48,439 nucleotides of DNA from Phycisphaeraceae bacterium (GCA_026126345.1 JAHCJH010000008.1:1-48439), one strand, 5' to 3'; shown: positions 1-8,579, counted from the stretch's first letter. Translations and numbers: made by a program. Notes: generated by a model not told the origin, from the letters alone.

Positions 1-1
1 G

Positions 2-910
2 CTGGCCGAGGAGCACGGCGTAGACCTGTCCCGCATCCAGGGCACCGGGGCTGCCGGGCGCGTGCGCGAGCAGGACGTGCTCGCGGCGGTCTCCGCCCGC
101 TCGGGCTCCGCCGCCCCTCAGGCGGTGGCCGTCGCACCGGCGCCAAGCCGCGCCGCCGCCGCGCCGACGACGCCCGCACCGGCGGGCGCCGGCATCCGCC
201 GCGAGCGGCTCAGCCCGCTCCGGCAGCGCCTGGCGCAGCGGCTGGTCGACGCGCAGCACAACGCCGCGATGCTCACCACGTTCAACGAGGTGGACATGAC
301 GGCGATTATGAATCTGCGGGCGCGTCACAAGGAAGAATTCGAGAAGAAGCACGGCGTGGGCCTGGGGTTCATGGCCTTCTTCGTCAAGGCCGTGGTCAAC
401 GCCATGAAGGTCATGCCCGTGGTCAACGCGCACATCGTGCCCGGCGCCGACGGCCAGCTCGAAGTGGAGCACCACGACTACGCCCACATCGCCGTCGCCG
501 TGAGCACCCCCAAGGGCCTCACCGTTCCCGTGCTGCGCAACTGCCAGGACCTCTCCTTCGCCCAGATCGAAGGGGGCATCAAGGACCTGGCGATGCGCGC
601 CCGCGACGGCAAACTCTCACTCGACGATCTGCAGGGCGGTACGTTCACCATCACCAACGGCGGCGTCTTCGGTTCGCTCATGAGCACGCCCATCCTCAAC
701 CCCCCGCAGACCGCCATCCTCGGCATGCACGCGATCAAGAACCGCGCGGTCGAACACCCCGATCGCCCCGGTGAAGTCGCCATCCGCCCGATGATGTACC
801 TGGCGATGTCGTACGACCACCGCCTGCTCGACGGGCAGGAAGCCGTGACGTTCCTGGTGGCCGTCAAGAAGGCCATCGAGAACCCCGAGCGGATTCTGCT
901 CGGAGTTTGA
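2..910 (+). CDS. sucB: Dihydrolipoyllysine-residue succinyltransferase (2-oxoglutarate dehydrogenase E2), 5' truncated
   Basis: This is the C-terminal part of the E2 core of 2-oxoglutarate dehydrogenase, which transfers succinyl groups from lipoamide to CoA in the TCA cycle. The frame is open from base 2, so the lipoyl domain lies outside the window. The first residues ([16 protein letters not shown]) are a peripheral subunit-binding domain that docks E1/E3. An Ala/Pro-rich linker follows, then the catalytic acyltransferase domain. [26 protein letters not shown] and [20 protein letters not shown] are SucB-like rather than pyruvate dehydrogenase-like. The catalytic [13 protein letters not shown] motif sits close to the C terminus, as is usual. 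No E1 or E3 gene follows; any partners would be upstream, outside the window. Confidence 0.95.
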   Translation: MAEEHGVDLSRIQGTGAAGRVREQDVLAAVSARSGSAAPQAVAVAPAPSRAAAAPTTPAPAGAGIRRERLSPLRQRLAQRLVDAQHNAAMLTTFNEVDMTAIMNLRARHKEEFEKKHGVGLGFMAFFVKAVVNAMKVMPVVNAHIVPGADGQLEVEHHDYAHIAVAVSTPKGLTVPVLRNCQDLSFAQIEGGIKDLAMRARDGKLSLDDLQGGTFTITNGGVFGSLMSTPILNPPQTAILGMHAIKNRAVEHPDRPGEVAIRPMMYLAMSYDHRLLDGQEAVTFLVAVKKAIENPERILLGV

Positions 911-1071
911 AACAACGTGCTTCGTACATCTAGGTAGTTTTACTGAATTCGCACCGCGACGCAATTCGCAGTGGAACTGGTATACACCCGAGTCGTAAGG
1001 TAAACGGTAGCCGCGATGCCCGATCGAGTGATCGGCGCGTTCGGGGTGGCCGTAACCGTTGGGGGCGTTGA

Positions 1072-1830
1072 ATGTCAAGCTCGGGGTTTCAGGCAGCCAA
1101 CGGGGTGATCCCAGCTGCATTCGAAAGGTTCTTCGAATCTCCGCGAGCCGCCACGCTCTGGACCGCGTTGGTCGTGGACGCCGGCGCGGATGTATGCCTG
1201 ATCTCAGGGTCGGGGCATGTCCTCTGGTGCCCCGATTGGCCGCAGTGGTGGCCCAAGCGCGGACCCGCGCTCGATCACATCGGCAAGCACCTCACCGAGT
1301 TGCAACCCCGCGGTCTCGCTGAGGAAATGCTCGGTTTCGTACAACGCGCGATTGAAACCGGCAAGGCGGTCGTCGTCCGCACCGCGTGGCAGGGTGTCCG
1401 CACCCTCACCGTGTACCGCGCCGTCTCCGCTTCCGATGGTGGTGAGCACGCGGCGATGGTGATCTGCCGCGGCCTGCGCCCGCAGGACCTCGACCAGCAC
1501 CCCGTGCACAGCACGTCGGAGTTCGTCGAGTCCAAGCACCTCGATCAAGGCCCCCTCGCGGGGTTGACGCCCCGCGAAATCCACGTGCTGGCGCTCATCG
1601 GGCGAGGGCTCTCCACCGAGGGCATTGCTCGCCAGATGTTCCGGTCACGCAAGACGATCGAAGCTCATCGGCAGATGCTCGGCAAGAAACTCAACGCGCG
1701 GAATCGGGTCGAATTGGCTCGGATCGCCGTCCAGTGCGGGCTCCACCTGGTGGAGTTCCCGACCCTGCCGCCGGTCAATGGACGCCCCGTCGAGCCCGAC
1801 GACGACGAGGCCGTGGAAGGGAACGGGTGA
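1072..1830 (+). CDS. LuxR-type transcriptional regulator with N-terminal sensor-like region
   Basis: A 252-residue protein. Residues about 162-226 form a LuxR/NarL-type helix-turn-helix (LTPREIHVLALIGRGLSTEG, then SRKTIEAHRQMLGKKL), the usual DNA-binding domain of this family. The N-terminal 150 residues have alternating strands and helices (ALVVDAGADVCLISGSGHVL) resembling a PAS-like sensor fold. There is no phosphoacceptor receiver domain, so it is probably not a classical response regulator. ATG 1072 was chosen because the sequence makes sense from there; a longer reading in another frame at 1059 is a shadow. It stands alone between sucB and a secreted cytochrome-like gene, and its target is unknown. 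Confidence 0.82.
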   Translation: MSSSGFQAANGVIPAAFERFFESPRAATLWTALVVDAGADVCLISGSGHVLWCPDWPQWWPKRGPALDHIGKHLTELQPRGLAEEMLGFVQRAIETGKAVVVRTAWQGVRTLTVYRAVSASDGGEHAAMVICRGLRPQDLDQHPVHSTSEFVESKHLDQGPLAGLTPREIHVLALIGRGLSTEGIARQMFRSRKTIEAHRQMLGKKLNARNRVELARIAVQCGLHLVEFPTLPPVNGRPVEPDDDEAVEGNG

Positions 1831-1840
1831 GCGCCGCGGC

Positions 1841-1874
1841 GGTCCCGAGGAGGAAATAACTCCTGATCGGGACC
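1841..1874 (+). terminator. Stem-loop after the LuxR-type gene, possible terminator
   Basis: Bases 1841-1852 pair with 1860-1864 and 1868-1874. This gives a 12-bp stem with a 3-nt bulge (GAT 1865-1867) and a 7-nt loop. It starts 11 nt after the stop codon at 1830. There is no T-tract, so an intrinsic terminator role is only possible; a 3'-end-protecting hairpin would look the same. Confidence 0.4.
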
Positions 1875-1883
1875 GTTAGACTT

Positions 1884-1907
1884 CGGACCCCCCATCTCGT
1901 GGGTCCG
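1884..1907 (+). promoter_or_regulatory. Hairpin touching the ribosome binding site of the cytochrome b562-like gene
   Basis: CGGACCC at 1884-1890 pairs with GGGTCCG at 1901-1907. The likely Shine-Dalgarno GGAG for the ATG at 1918 is at about 1906-1909, so the 3' arm of the stem overlaps it. Folding could limit ribosome access. This is seen in sequence only; regulation is inference. Confidence 0.35.
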
Positions 1908-1917
1908 GAGTTTCCCC

Positions 1918-2499
1918 ATGTTCAAACGTTCTGTCGGTTTCTCACTCGCTGTCATTTCGCTGTCCCTCCTGGCAGGCGCCAGCATCGCGCTGCAGCCGGG
2001 CGGTCCCGGCGGTGGCCAGCCGCCCCAGCCCGGCCAGCAGCCGGGCCAGCCCGGCCCCGGCAAGCGTGCTCCCGGCGAAGGCCGCGGCGGTCCGCGGGGC
2101 GAGGGCGTGAGCCTGGAGAACGCCATGAAGGGCATGAACCGGGCCATGCGGACGCTCAAGGCCCAGATCGCCGACGCCGGCAAGAAGGACGAGAATCTCC
2201 GGCTGCTGGGCGAGGTGCAGCGGTTCGCCGTGCTGTCCAAGGGCCAACCCCTGCCGGCCAAGGTGCTCGAACACGCCAAGGACGACGCCGCCAAGGCCGA
2301 CATGAGCAAGTGGTTCCGGGCCGACCTCATCGCCATCGTTCGACTGGCTCTGGACGCCGAGGAAGCGGTGCTCGCCGGCAAAACCGCCGACGCGGCCGCC
2401 AAGCTCGACGAAATGGCCAAGCGCCGTGATGCGGCACACGACCGCCTGGGGATCAAGGAAGAGGAGCCGGCGGCGGCACCCCCCGGTCGGGGTGGTTGA
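1918..2499 (+). CDS. Secreted cytochrome b562-like four-helix protein
   Basis: A 193-residue protein with a Sec signal peptide (MFKRSVGFSLAVISLSLLAG) followed by a Gly/Pro/Gln-rich linker to about residue 62. The rest is helical. LENAMKGMNRAMRTLK matches the heme-binding start of cytochrome b562, with Met70 in the place of the Met heme ligand. RRDAAHDRLG near the C terminus puts His174 where b562 has its His ligand. This suggests a periplasmic electron carrier or heme-binding protein. Family members can lack heme, and the Met/His alignment was made by eye. A GGAG lies 8-12 nt before the ATG. A four-helix metal-stress protein is an alternative. Confidence 0.6.
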   Translation: MFKRSVGFSLAVISLSLLAGASIALQPGGPGGGQPPQPGQQPGQPGPGKRAPGEGRGGPRGEGVSLENAMKGMNRAMRTLKAQIADAGKKDENLRLLGEVQRFAVLSKGQPLPAKVLEHAKDDAAKADMSKWFRADLIAIVRLALDAEEAVLAGKTADAAAKLDEMAKRRDAAHDRLGIKEEEPAAAPPGRGG

Positions 2500-2657
2500 C
2501 ACTCGACATGGGCCGGCGGGCTGCCTAGACTTGACTTGATTCGTCAGGGCTCGTGCGGTCGTTCCGCTGTTCCCTCCCGTATCGACCGCGCTCGTCTCGC
2601 CCGACTCGTGCACGTGTCAAAGAGTTTCAGGATCGGGCGGAAGAAAGTGAGCTTCTG

Positions 2658-2996
2658 ATGAAGCTGTATGTTGGCAACCTGTCGTTCAAGACCACCGAGG
2701 ATCAGCTCCGCGCTGCGTTCGAGCAGTTCGGCGCCGTCTCCAGCGCTTCGCTGGTGCTCGACCGTGAAACCGGCCGCCCCCGCGGCTTCGGCTTCGTCGA
2801 GATGGCCGATGATGCGCAGGCGAAGGCCGCCATCGAGGGCATGCACGGCAAGAACCTCGACGGCCGCGACCTGACCGTCAACGAGGCCCGTCCCCGCGAG
2901 GATCGTCCGCGTGGCGGCGGCTTCGGCGGCGGCGGCAGCCGCGGCGGGTTCGGTGGCGGTGGCGGCGGCGGCGGTGGCCGTCGCGGCGGCTGGTAA
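2658..2996 (+). CDS. RRM-domain RNA-binding protein with glycine-rich tail
   Basis: A 112-residue protein with one RRM domain (residues 1-78) and an Arg/Gly-rich C-terminal tail (about 85-112). RNP2 is KLYVGNL at residues 2-8 and RNP1 is RGFGFVEM near residue 40, both carrying the aromatic residues that stack on RNA. The layout is that of the small Rbp proteins of cyanobacteria and planctomycetes, which bind single-stranded RNA and are often cold-induced. ATG 2658 begins directly at RNP2. A leader of about 150 nt precedes the gene. A strong intrinsic terminator follows 35 nt after the stop, so it is probably transcribed alone. Confidence 0.92.
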   Translation: MKLYVGNLSFKTTEDQLRAAFEQFGAVSSASLVLDRETGRPRGFGFVEMADDAQAKAAIEGMHGKNLDGRDLTVNEARPREDRPRGGGFGGGGSRGGFGGGGGGGGGRRGGW

Positions 2997-3030
2997 TCAC
3001 CGGTCCTGATCGATCGTTGGACACCACACA

Positions 3031-3068
3031 CCGCCCCGCGTGTTGCAACGCGGGGCGGTTTGCTTTTT
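3031..3068 (+). terminator. Rho-independent terminator of the RRM gene
   Basis: CCGCCCCGCG at 3031-3040 pairs perfectly with CGCGGGGCGG at 3049-3058, extended by one T-A pair with a 6-nt loop. TTTGCTTTTT follows at 3059-3068. It lies just after the RRM gene and before the serpin start. Confidence 0.9.
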
Positions 3069-3148
3069 GGCCGATCCGATTGAACCCGGGTCGTGCCCTC
3101 CCGCCTGTACCATGCGTCGGTGGACCATTCCTGCTCGGGAGATCCCTC

Positions 3149-4423
3149 ATGGTTCCGTTGCTTGCCGGGGCGACCCTCGCGTTGGGCGCCGTGCTTTCCT
3201 GCCCCGGTCCTCACATCGCCGGCGGCACGCCCCCAGCGGTTCAGCCGGGGTCTCGGGACGTGAAGTCGCTCATCCGTTCCAATCAGGCCTTCGCCTTTGA
3301 TTTCCTGCGGGCGTCGATCGCCGCCGATCCGGGGCGTGCGAACTTCGCGTTCAGCCCCCACAGCATCGCCACGGCCATCGCCATGGCGCACGCCGGCGCC
3401 CGGGACGCGACGCGACGGCAGATCGCAGACGCCATGCGATTCCCTCTCCCGTCGCCGGAACTCGACGCCGCCCTGGCCGACCTGGCCGCGTCGCTCGCCC
3501 CCGGACAACCGTCGGCGTTCGATCGCCAGCGGCAGCTCAGCCCGTTCCAGCTCACGGTCGCCAACCGCTTCTGGGCCGACGGGCAGCTGGAAGTCCTGCC
3601 GGAGTACCGGGAGGCACTGCGCCGGCACCACGGCGCGGACCTGGCCGCGTTGAACTTCTCCGATGCTCCCGCCGCGGCCGACACGATCAACCGCTGGGTT
3701 CATGAGCAGACCAAGGGGCGGATCGCCCGGATCACCTCGCCAGCCGGGATCACGCCTCGGGGCGCGATCATCACCAACGCCGTGTACTTCAAGGGCGCCT
3801 GGAGCGAGCAGTTCGCCGTCGCGGCGACCCACGACGGCGCCTTCAACCTCGGCGCGGGCAGGACGGCCACCGTCAAGATGATGCGCCGCACGGCGTTCTA
3901 CCCCTACGCGAAGACCGATCTGGGGCAGGTGCTTCGGCTCGACTTCGTCGGCGGAGCCGAGATGCTGATCATCCTGCCCGCCGAGGATCGTACGGACAAG
4001 GCCATCGGTTCGCTGACGCCCGAACTGCTGGAGCAGACCATCGCGAAGCTCGCGTACAACGAAGTTCGTCTGTCGCTGCCCCGCATCTCCGTTTCCAGCC
4101 TCGAGAGCGTCAAGCAGATTCTGGGTGCCATGGGGATTCGAGCCGCGTTCACCGACGCGGCGGACTTCTCGGGAATCTCGTCGAGCACGGCGCTGATGAT
4201 CGGCGACGTGAAGCACGCCGTGGACATCCGCGTGGATGAGAACGGGGCCGAAGCCGCCGCCGCGACGGCCGTGGAGATGCGCCCCACGTCCGCGCCGCCG
4301 GTAGCCGAGCCCGCGGAGATGCGGGTCGACCGTCCGTTTCTGCTGATCATCCGTCACGGCAACGGGCAGATCCTCTTCGTCGCCGCCGTCGGCGACCCGC
4401 GCGGGACGCCGGTCGGTCAGTAA
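3149..4423 (+). CDS. Serpin-family protease inhibitor, exported
   Basis: A 424-residue serpin, a suicide inhibitor that traps serine or cysteine proteases. Seen motifs are NFAFSPHSIATAIAMAHAGA, ANRFWADGQLEVL, NAVYFKGAWSEQF and the C-terminal DRPFLLIIRH. The reactive loop hinge at about residues 362-376 (VDENGAEAAAATAVEM) has the small-residue stretch typical of inhibitory serpins. P1 falls around the MRPTS segment but cannot be fixed by eye. The first 20 residues form a hydrophobic signal ending in VLSC, so it may be a lipoprotein. ATG 3149 was preferred because the in-frame extension to 3017 runs through the preceding terminator. Confidence 0.95.
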   Translation: MVPLLAGATLALGAVLSCPGPHIAGGTPPAVQPGSRDVKSLIRSNQAFAFDFLRASIAADPGRANFAFSPHSIATAIAMAHAGARDATRRQIADAMRFPLPSPELDAALADLAASLAPGQPSAFDRQRQLSPFQLTVANRFWADGQLEVLPEYREALRRHHGADLAALNFSDAPAAADTINRWVHEQTKGRIARITSPAGITPRGAIITNAVYFKGAWSEQFAVAATHDGAFNLGAGRTATVKMMRRTAFYPYAKTDLGQVLRLDFVGGAEMLIILPAEDRTDKAIGSLTPELLEQTIAKLAYNEVRLSLPRISVSSLESVKQILGAMGIRAAFTDAADFSGISSSTALMIGDVKHAVDIRVDENGAEAAAATAVEMRPTSAPPVAEPAEMRVDRPFLLIIRHGNGQILFVAAVGDPRGTPVGQ

Positions 4424-4432
4424 CGGGGTCGA

Positions 4433-4657
4433 TCAGCGGCGGCGGACTTTGCGCTCCGGCGCGCCGATGAGCGCCACGCCGGCCAGGACCAGGGCCCCGC
4501 CGCCGGTCAGCAGCATGACGGCCTGTTTGGTGGGCGAGCCGGTGAGGAACCGGGCGACGCTGCTGGCGCCCGACTGGTGAGCGTTGAGGCCCAGCACCAG
4601 CAGGGCGACGCCCCCTCCCAGCAGCAGAAGGGCCAGGATTCGAACGACGACTGCCAC
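4433..4657 (-). CDS. Small two-helix membrane protein, DUF3185-like
   Basis: A 74-residue protein with two transmembrane segments (VRILALLLLGGGVALLVLG and AVMLLTGGGALVLAGVALIG) joined by a loop containing NAHQSGASSVARFLTGSPT. The loop pattern N-x-x-x-S...RxFTGSPT matches the DUF3185 family as I recall it. The start is taken as GTG 4657, just before the first helix; a longer frame upstream overlaps the deaminase gene and is not credible. It is convergent with the serpin gene. No function is known for the family. Confidence 0.7.
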   Translation of the reverse strand: MAVVVRILALLLLGGGVALLVLGLNAHQSGASSVARFLTGSPTKQAVMLLTGGGALVLAGVALIGAPERKVRRR

Positions 4658-4738
4658 GGTGGGTGCATCGGCTGGCCGGCGTCCGGCTCTGCACGCGCCG
4701 CCCGCCACGGATCCGCGGCGCCTCGCTACGCTGGCCCC

Positions 4739-5215
4739 ATGAGTCCCGAGTACCTGGACTTGCTGGCCCTGGAAGCCGCCTACGAGCAGGCGTGCATCGG
4801 CCTGGCCGAGGGCGGCATTCCCATCGGCGCTGCGCTGATCAACCCCGACGGCGTCGTGGTCGCCCGCGGGCACAACCTGCGCGTGCAGGCCGGCGACCCC
4901 ACGGCCCACGCCGAGACGGCGTGCATCCGCGCGGCCGGCCGCCGGCGCGACTGGCACACGCTGACGATGGCCACCACGCTGTCGCCCTGCGCCATGTGCT
5001 CGGGCACCGCGGTGCTGCACCGCATCAGCCGGGTGGTCATCGGCGAGAACGAATCGTTCAAGGGCAAGGAGGATTGGTTGCGCGGGGCGGGGATTCCCGT
5101 GCGGATCGTCGGCGATCCGCGGTGCGTGCGGCTGATGCGGCAGTTCATCGCATCGCGCCCCGACCTCTGGGACGAGGACATCGGCGTACCGCCCCACGAA
5201 TCCGCCAAACGATGA
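4739..5215 (+). CDS. Cytosine deaminase, yeast FCY1-like zinc deaminase
   Basis: A 158-residue protein of the cytidine deaminase superfamily. The zinc site is HAE (His57, Glu59) with PCAMC (Cys84, Cys87). The rest follows fungal cytosine deaminase closely as I recall it: GGIPIGAALIN, RGHNLRVQ, GENESFKGKEDWL and a C-terminal RQFIASRPDLWDEDIG that corresponds to the FIDERPQDWFEDIG end of the yeast enzyme. It should deaminate cytosine to uracil in pyrimidine salvage. This type is distinct from the amidohydrolase-type CodA. ATG 4739 precedes the helix that starts the fold. Its stop overlaps the next start (ATGA), so the two genes are translationally coupled. Another small deaminase specificity, such as guanine, is less likely. 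Confidence 0.85.
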   Translation: MSPEYLDLLALEAAYEQACIGLAEGGIPIGAALINPDGVVVARGHNLRVQAGDPTAHAETACIRAAGRRRDWHTLTMATTLSPCAMCSGTAVLHRISRVVIGENESFKGKEDWLRGAGIPVRIVGDPRCVRLMRQFIASRPDLWDEDIGVPPHESAKR

Positions 5216-7152
5216 GGCTCCGGCTTTCCATCCGAACCAAGCTCGCCGCGAGCATCATCGTCCCGATGGTGGTGGTCGTCAGCGCGATCGTCTACGCGGG
5301 GGCTCGGCGCGAACTGAAGAACGCCACGGAGATCCTGGAGCAGCAGATCGCGTCTCGGGCCCAGGCCCTGGCGGCGCGGCTGGACGAGGTGTTCCGAGCC
5401 GCGGCGCGCTCGGCGGCGCTGGCGGGGTCGTACGTCGCCAGCGATCAGCAGCTCACCGACGCGGAGGTGTACGGCATCGCCCGCGCGACGGTGCAGGTGA
5501 ACCCGTTGGTGTTCGGGTCGTGCATCGCCTTCGCGCCGTTCGCGCACCAGCCCGGAACCCGGCTGTTTGCGCCGTATGTCTATCGGGACCCCCAGGGCCC
5601 CGCGGGCGCCCTGCGAGAGAAGGACCTGGCCACAGGCGGGTACGACTACACCGACCCGAAGTGGGAGTGGTACCGGGAGCCGACTCGACTGGGCACCGCC
5701 GTGTGGACCGAGCCGTACTTCGACGAGGGCGGGGGCAACGTGGTGATGTGCACGCACGCGGTCCCGTTCCTGCGCAACGGCGTCTTGGCCGGCGTCGCCA
5801 CCGTGGACGTGCGCCTGGAGGACATTCACCCGCTGGAACTGGAGGGCGCTCTGCCGGGCGAGGAACTGGCGATCATCAGCCGCAAGGGCACGCTGCTGTC
5901 GTTCCCGGATCGGGACGCGATCATGCGCTGGTCGATGTTCACCGTTGCCGAGCGATTCAGGCGGCCGGACATCGCGGAACTGGGCCGGCAGATGATCGCG
6001 GGCAGGCCCGGGCTGCTGCGCCTGGCGGACCTGGAGCGGGCCGACCGGATCGATATCGTCGCTTTCGCGCCCATCCCTTCGACGGGTTGGAGCGTGTACA
6101 CCTCGCTCGACGAGCGGCAGGTGTTGGCCCCGGTGTATCGGCACCTCTGGACCCAGTTGCTCTGGGGGCTCATCGGGATCACCGTCATCACGCTCGTGCT
6201 GCTGGTCGTGTCGGTGAGGATCACCCGGCCCATCCGCAGGCTGTCGCGGGCCGTCGGCGAACTTTCCTCCGGCAATCTCGAGGCCCACGCCGATGATTTC
6301 CATCTGCGCGACGAGGTCGGCGACCTCGCCCGCGGCTTCAACACCATGACCAGCCGCCTGCGCGAACAGGTGCAGCAACTCACCCGGGTGACCGCCCAGC
6401 GGCAGGCCGCCGAGACGGAACTCAAGGTCGCCCGCGAGATCCAGCTCTCCATGCTGCCGCGCCGGACGCCGACGATGCCCGGGGCGGAGGTCTTCGGAAC
6501 CAACGACCCGGCCCGATGGGTGGGGGGGGATTTCTACGACTGGTTCGAGTTGCCCGGGGGTCGCATCGGCCTGGTGATCGCCGACGTGTCCGGCAAGGGG
6601 GTTCCGGCGGCGATGGTCATGTCCGTGACGCGGATGATGCTGCGCGAGATCCTGCGCCTGGGCCAGACGCCGGCCCAGACGCTCAGCACCGCCAACGCGC
6701 TGCTGAGCGAGGACAACGACAACGGCATGTTCGTCTCGGCGTTCCTGGCCGTGTTCGACCCTTCCGACGGCACGCTGATCTACGGCAACGCGGGCCACCC
6801 CCAGCCCCTGCGCATCGCCGCCGGACGGCCCGCGGCACTCTTCGGCCAGATCACCGGGCCCGTCCTCGGAGCCGCCGGCGAGAGCGAGTTCTCGCAGGAA
6901 TCGTTGAGCCTCGCGCCCGGCGAGTCGCTGCTGCTGTACACCGACGGCGTGACCGAAGCCCGCGACCCCGGCGGGCGGATGTACGGCGAACAGCGGCTGG
7001 TGGACCTGATCAGTCGCGGCGCGCCGCAGCACGCCGCGGGCATCGCGGCGTTCGTGCGCGAAGCGATCGTGGACTACCAGCGCGGCGTACTGGTGGACGA
7101 TCTGACGATCGTCGTACTCACCAGATGCGCCGCGTCGCCGGCAGGGGCGTGA
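5212..7152 (+). CDS. Membrane sensor phosphatase: Cache-like sensor, HAMP, SpoIIE/PP2C
   Basis: A 646-residue protein with an N-terminal transmembrane helix (about 10-27), a large extracytoplasmic sensor containing PKWEWYREPTRLGTAVWTEP (typical of Cache/dCache domains), a second helix at about 310-330 (LWGLIGITVITLVLLVVSV), a HAMP domain, a short coiled coil (KVAREIQLSMLPR) and a SpoIIE-type PP2C domain. Metal-binding motifs VGGDFYDWF, ADVSGKGVPAA and NAGHPQPLR, plus YTDGVTEARD, are intact, so it should be active on phospho-Ser/Thr anti-sigma antagonists. No partner kinase or STAS gene is adjacent. The start overlaps the cytosine deaminase stop by 4 nt. The 3' end overlaps the convergent transporter gene by 35 nt. 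Confidence 0.93.
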   Translation: MRLRLSIRTKLAASIIVPMVVVVSAIVYAGARRELKNATEILEQQIASRAQALAARLDEVFRAAARSAALAGSYVASDQQLTDAEVYGIARATVQVNPLVFGSCIAFAPFAHQPGTRLFAPYVYRDPQGPAGALREKDLATGGYDYTDPKWEWYREPTRLGTAVWTEPYFDEGGGNVVMCTHAVPFLRNGVLAGVATVDVRLEDIHPLELEGALPGEELAIISRKGTLLSFPDRDAIMRWSMFTVAERFRRPDIAELGRQMIAGRPGLLRLADLERADRIDIVAFAPIPSTGWSVYTSLDERQVLAPVYRHLWTQLLWGLIGITVITLVLLVVSVRITRPIRRLSRAVGELSSGNLEAHADDFHLRDEVGDLARGFNTMTSRLREQVQQLTRVTAQRQAAETELKVAREIQLSMLPRRTPTMPGAEVFGTNDPARWVGGDFYDWFELPGGRIGLVIADVSGKGVPAAMVMSVTRMMLREILRLGQTPAQTLSTANALLSEDNDNGMFVSAFLAVFDPSDGTLIYGNAGHPQPLRIAAGRPAALFGQITGPVLGAAGESEFSQESLSLAPGESLLLYTDGVTEARDPGGRMYGEQRLVDLISRGAPQHAAGIAAFVREAIVDYQRGVLVDDLTIVVLTRCAASPAGA

Positions 7153-7897
7153 GGCCGAACACGCTCTGGATGATGGCCCGACCGAGGTACATGAACGGCG
7201 TGGTGAGCAGCGCGATGCAGAACTTGATGGCGTAGCCCTTGGCGGCGGCTTCGAGCGTGAACGCCAGGTCCGGCGGCTTGCCGCTGGCCAGGGTCGAGCT
7301 GAAGTACAGCACGGTCATGATGCAGGCGCTGTCGACCGCCTGGGAGATGATCGTGCTGCCGGTGGCCCGAAGCCACAGCAGGCGGTTGCCGGTGAGTCGC
7401 TTGGCCGCCTGGAACGAGGCGATGTCCACGAACTGGCCGATCATGTAGGCGATCATGGACGCGAAGATCATGGTGGCCGACCCGCCCAGCACGGCGTCGA
7501 ACTTCGTCTCGTCGATGAAGGTGCGTTCCGGCGGCGCGGGCGGGGCGTTGGTCGCCAGCCAGAGGAACCCGAACGCGAACAGCGACATCGCCAGGCCGAT
7601 GTAGGTCACGCGCCGCGCCCCGCGCGGCCCGAAGTACTCGTTCAGCAGGTCGGTGAGCAGGAACGTGACCGGGAACGCGAACATCCCCACCGAGTGTTCG
7701 ATGTGCAGTTCGACGCCCAGCAGGTTCACCGTGCCGAACGAGAAGAACTTGCTGCCGACGATGTTGGCCAGCAGCAGGCAGGTCACAAAGGCGGCGGTCA
7801 GCCAGACGTAGACGGCCTGCGCCGGGCCGAACGCCGGCGGCTGGGGGCCAGGCTCCTGCCGATCCGATGGGCTGGATTCCGTAGCGTGTTCGGGCAC
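7118..7897 (-). CDS. yhhQ: Queuosine precursor transporter (YhhQ/QPTR family)
   Basis: A 259-residue polytopic membrane protein. Seen motifs are LLLANIVGSKFFSFG in the first helix, FPVTFLLTDLLNEYFG (the family signature) and GQFVDIASFQAAKRLTG, then further helices. The family imports 7-cyano-7-deazaguanine or preQ1 for tRNA queuosine modification. The start is set at GTG 7897, which has GGAAGGGA at a good distance; longer readings overlap the next gene's promoter region. The N terminus has about 30 extra hydrophilic residues before the first helix. No other queuosine genes are nearby. Confidence 0.9.
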   Translation of the reverse strand: MPEHATESSPSDRQEPGPQPPAFGPAQAVYVWLTAAFVTCLLLANIVGSKFFSFGTVNLLGVELHIEHSVGMFAFPVTFLLTDLLNEYFGPRGARRVTYIGLAMSLFAFGFLWLATNAPPAPPERTFIDETKFDAVLGGSATMIFASMIAYMIGQFVDIASFQAAKRLTGNRLLWLRATGSTIISQAVDSACIMTVLYFSSTLASGKPPDLAFTLEAAAKGYAIKFCIALLTTPFMYLGRAIIQSVFGLTPLPATRRIW

Positions 7898-8018
7898 AGG
7901 GTCCCTTCCGTTCGGTGCGTGCCGGGCTCGGGTCGATGGTACCACCGGGTGCCGCGCCGGGCGGCGTGGTATGCTCCCGCCGGTGTCCGGGTCGGGGTGG
8001 GGCATCGAAGGAGCACGC

Positions 8019-8567
8019 ATGAGCACGCGGAGAGTCACCGTTCTGGTCTCGATGCTGGGGGCGGCGGCGCTGGCGCTGAGCGCGGTCGCGGCGTTCCCGC
8101 CGCCCGGCGACAAGGACGAGCACAAGGAGCACCACAAGCCGGCTCCGGCGCCGGCCCTCGAGCCGCTCAAGAGCCTGGTGGGCGAGTGGGAGGCCACCGG
8201 CCCCGACGGCAAGCGCATGACCGCGCTGGTGGTCAAGCTGACCGCGGCCGGATCGGTGGTGCACGAGACCATGTTCCCCGGCTCCGAACACGAGATGGTG
8301 AACGTGTATCACATGGACGGCGAGAAGGTCGCCATGACGCACTACTGCGCCATCGGCAACCAGCCCCGCATGACCAGCCCGCCGCCCAAGGACGGCGTCT
8401 ACACCTTCACCCTGGACAAAGTGAGCAACGGCAAGCCCGGTCAGTCGTACATGGGCGAGCTGGTCGTCAAGATCAAGGGCGACAACCTGACGCAGGTGTG
8501 GGCCTCGTTCGAGAACGGCAAACGAACCGAGGGCCCGACGATCGAGATGACCCGCAAGAAGAAGTGA
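8019..8567 (+). CDS. Secreted protein resembling DUF1579
   Basis: A 182-residue protein with a signal peptide (STRRVTVLVSMLGAAALALS) and a short charged His/Lys linker. The compact domain contains LKSLVGEWEATGPDGKRMT and later GSVVHETMFPG. The pattern LxxLVGxWxxTGxDG is typical of lipocalin-like families such as DUF1579, but I cannot assign it with certainty. ATG 8019 has GAAGGAG just upstream. The next gene starts 13 nt after its stop, so the two may be co-transcribed. Function unknown. Confidence 0.75.
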   Translation: MSTRRVTVLVSMLGAAALALSAVAAFPPPGDKDEHKEHHKPAPAPALEPLKSLVGEWEATGPDGKRMTALVVKLTAAGSVVHETMFPGSEHEMVNVYHMDGEKVAMTHYCAIGNQPRMTSPPPKDGVYTFTLDKVSNGKPGQSYMGELVVKIKGDNLTQVWASFENGKRTEGPTIEMTRKKK

Positions 8568-8579
8568 CGTGACGAACCG

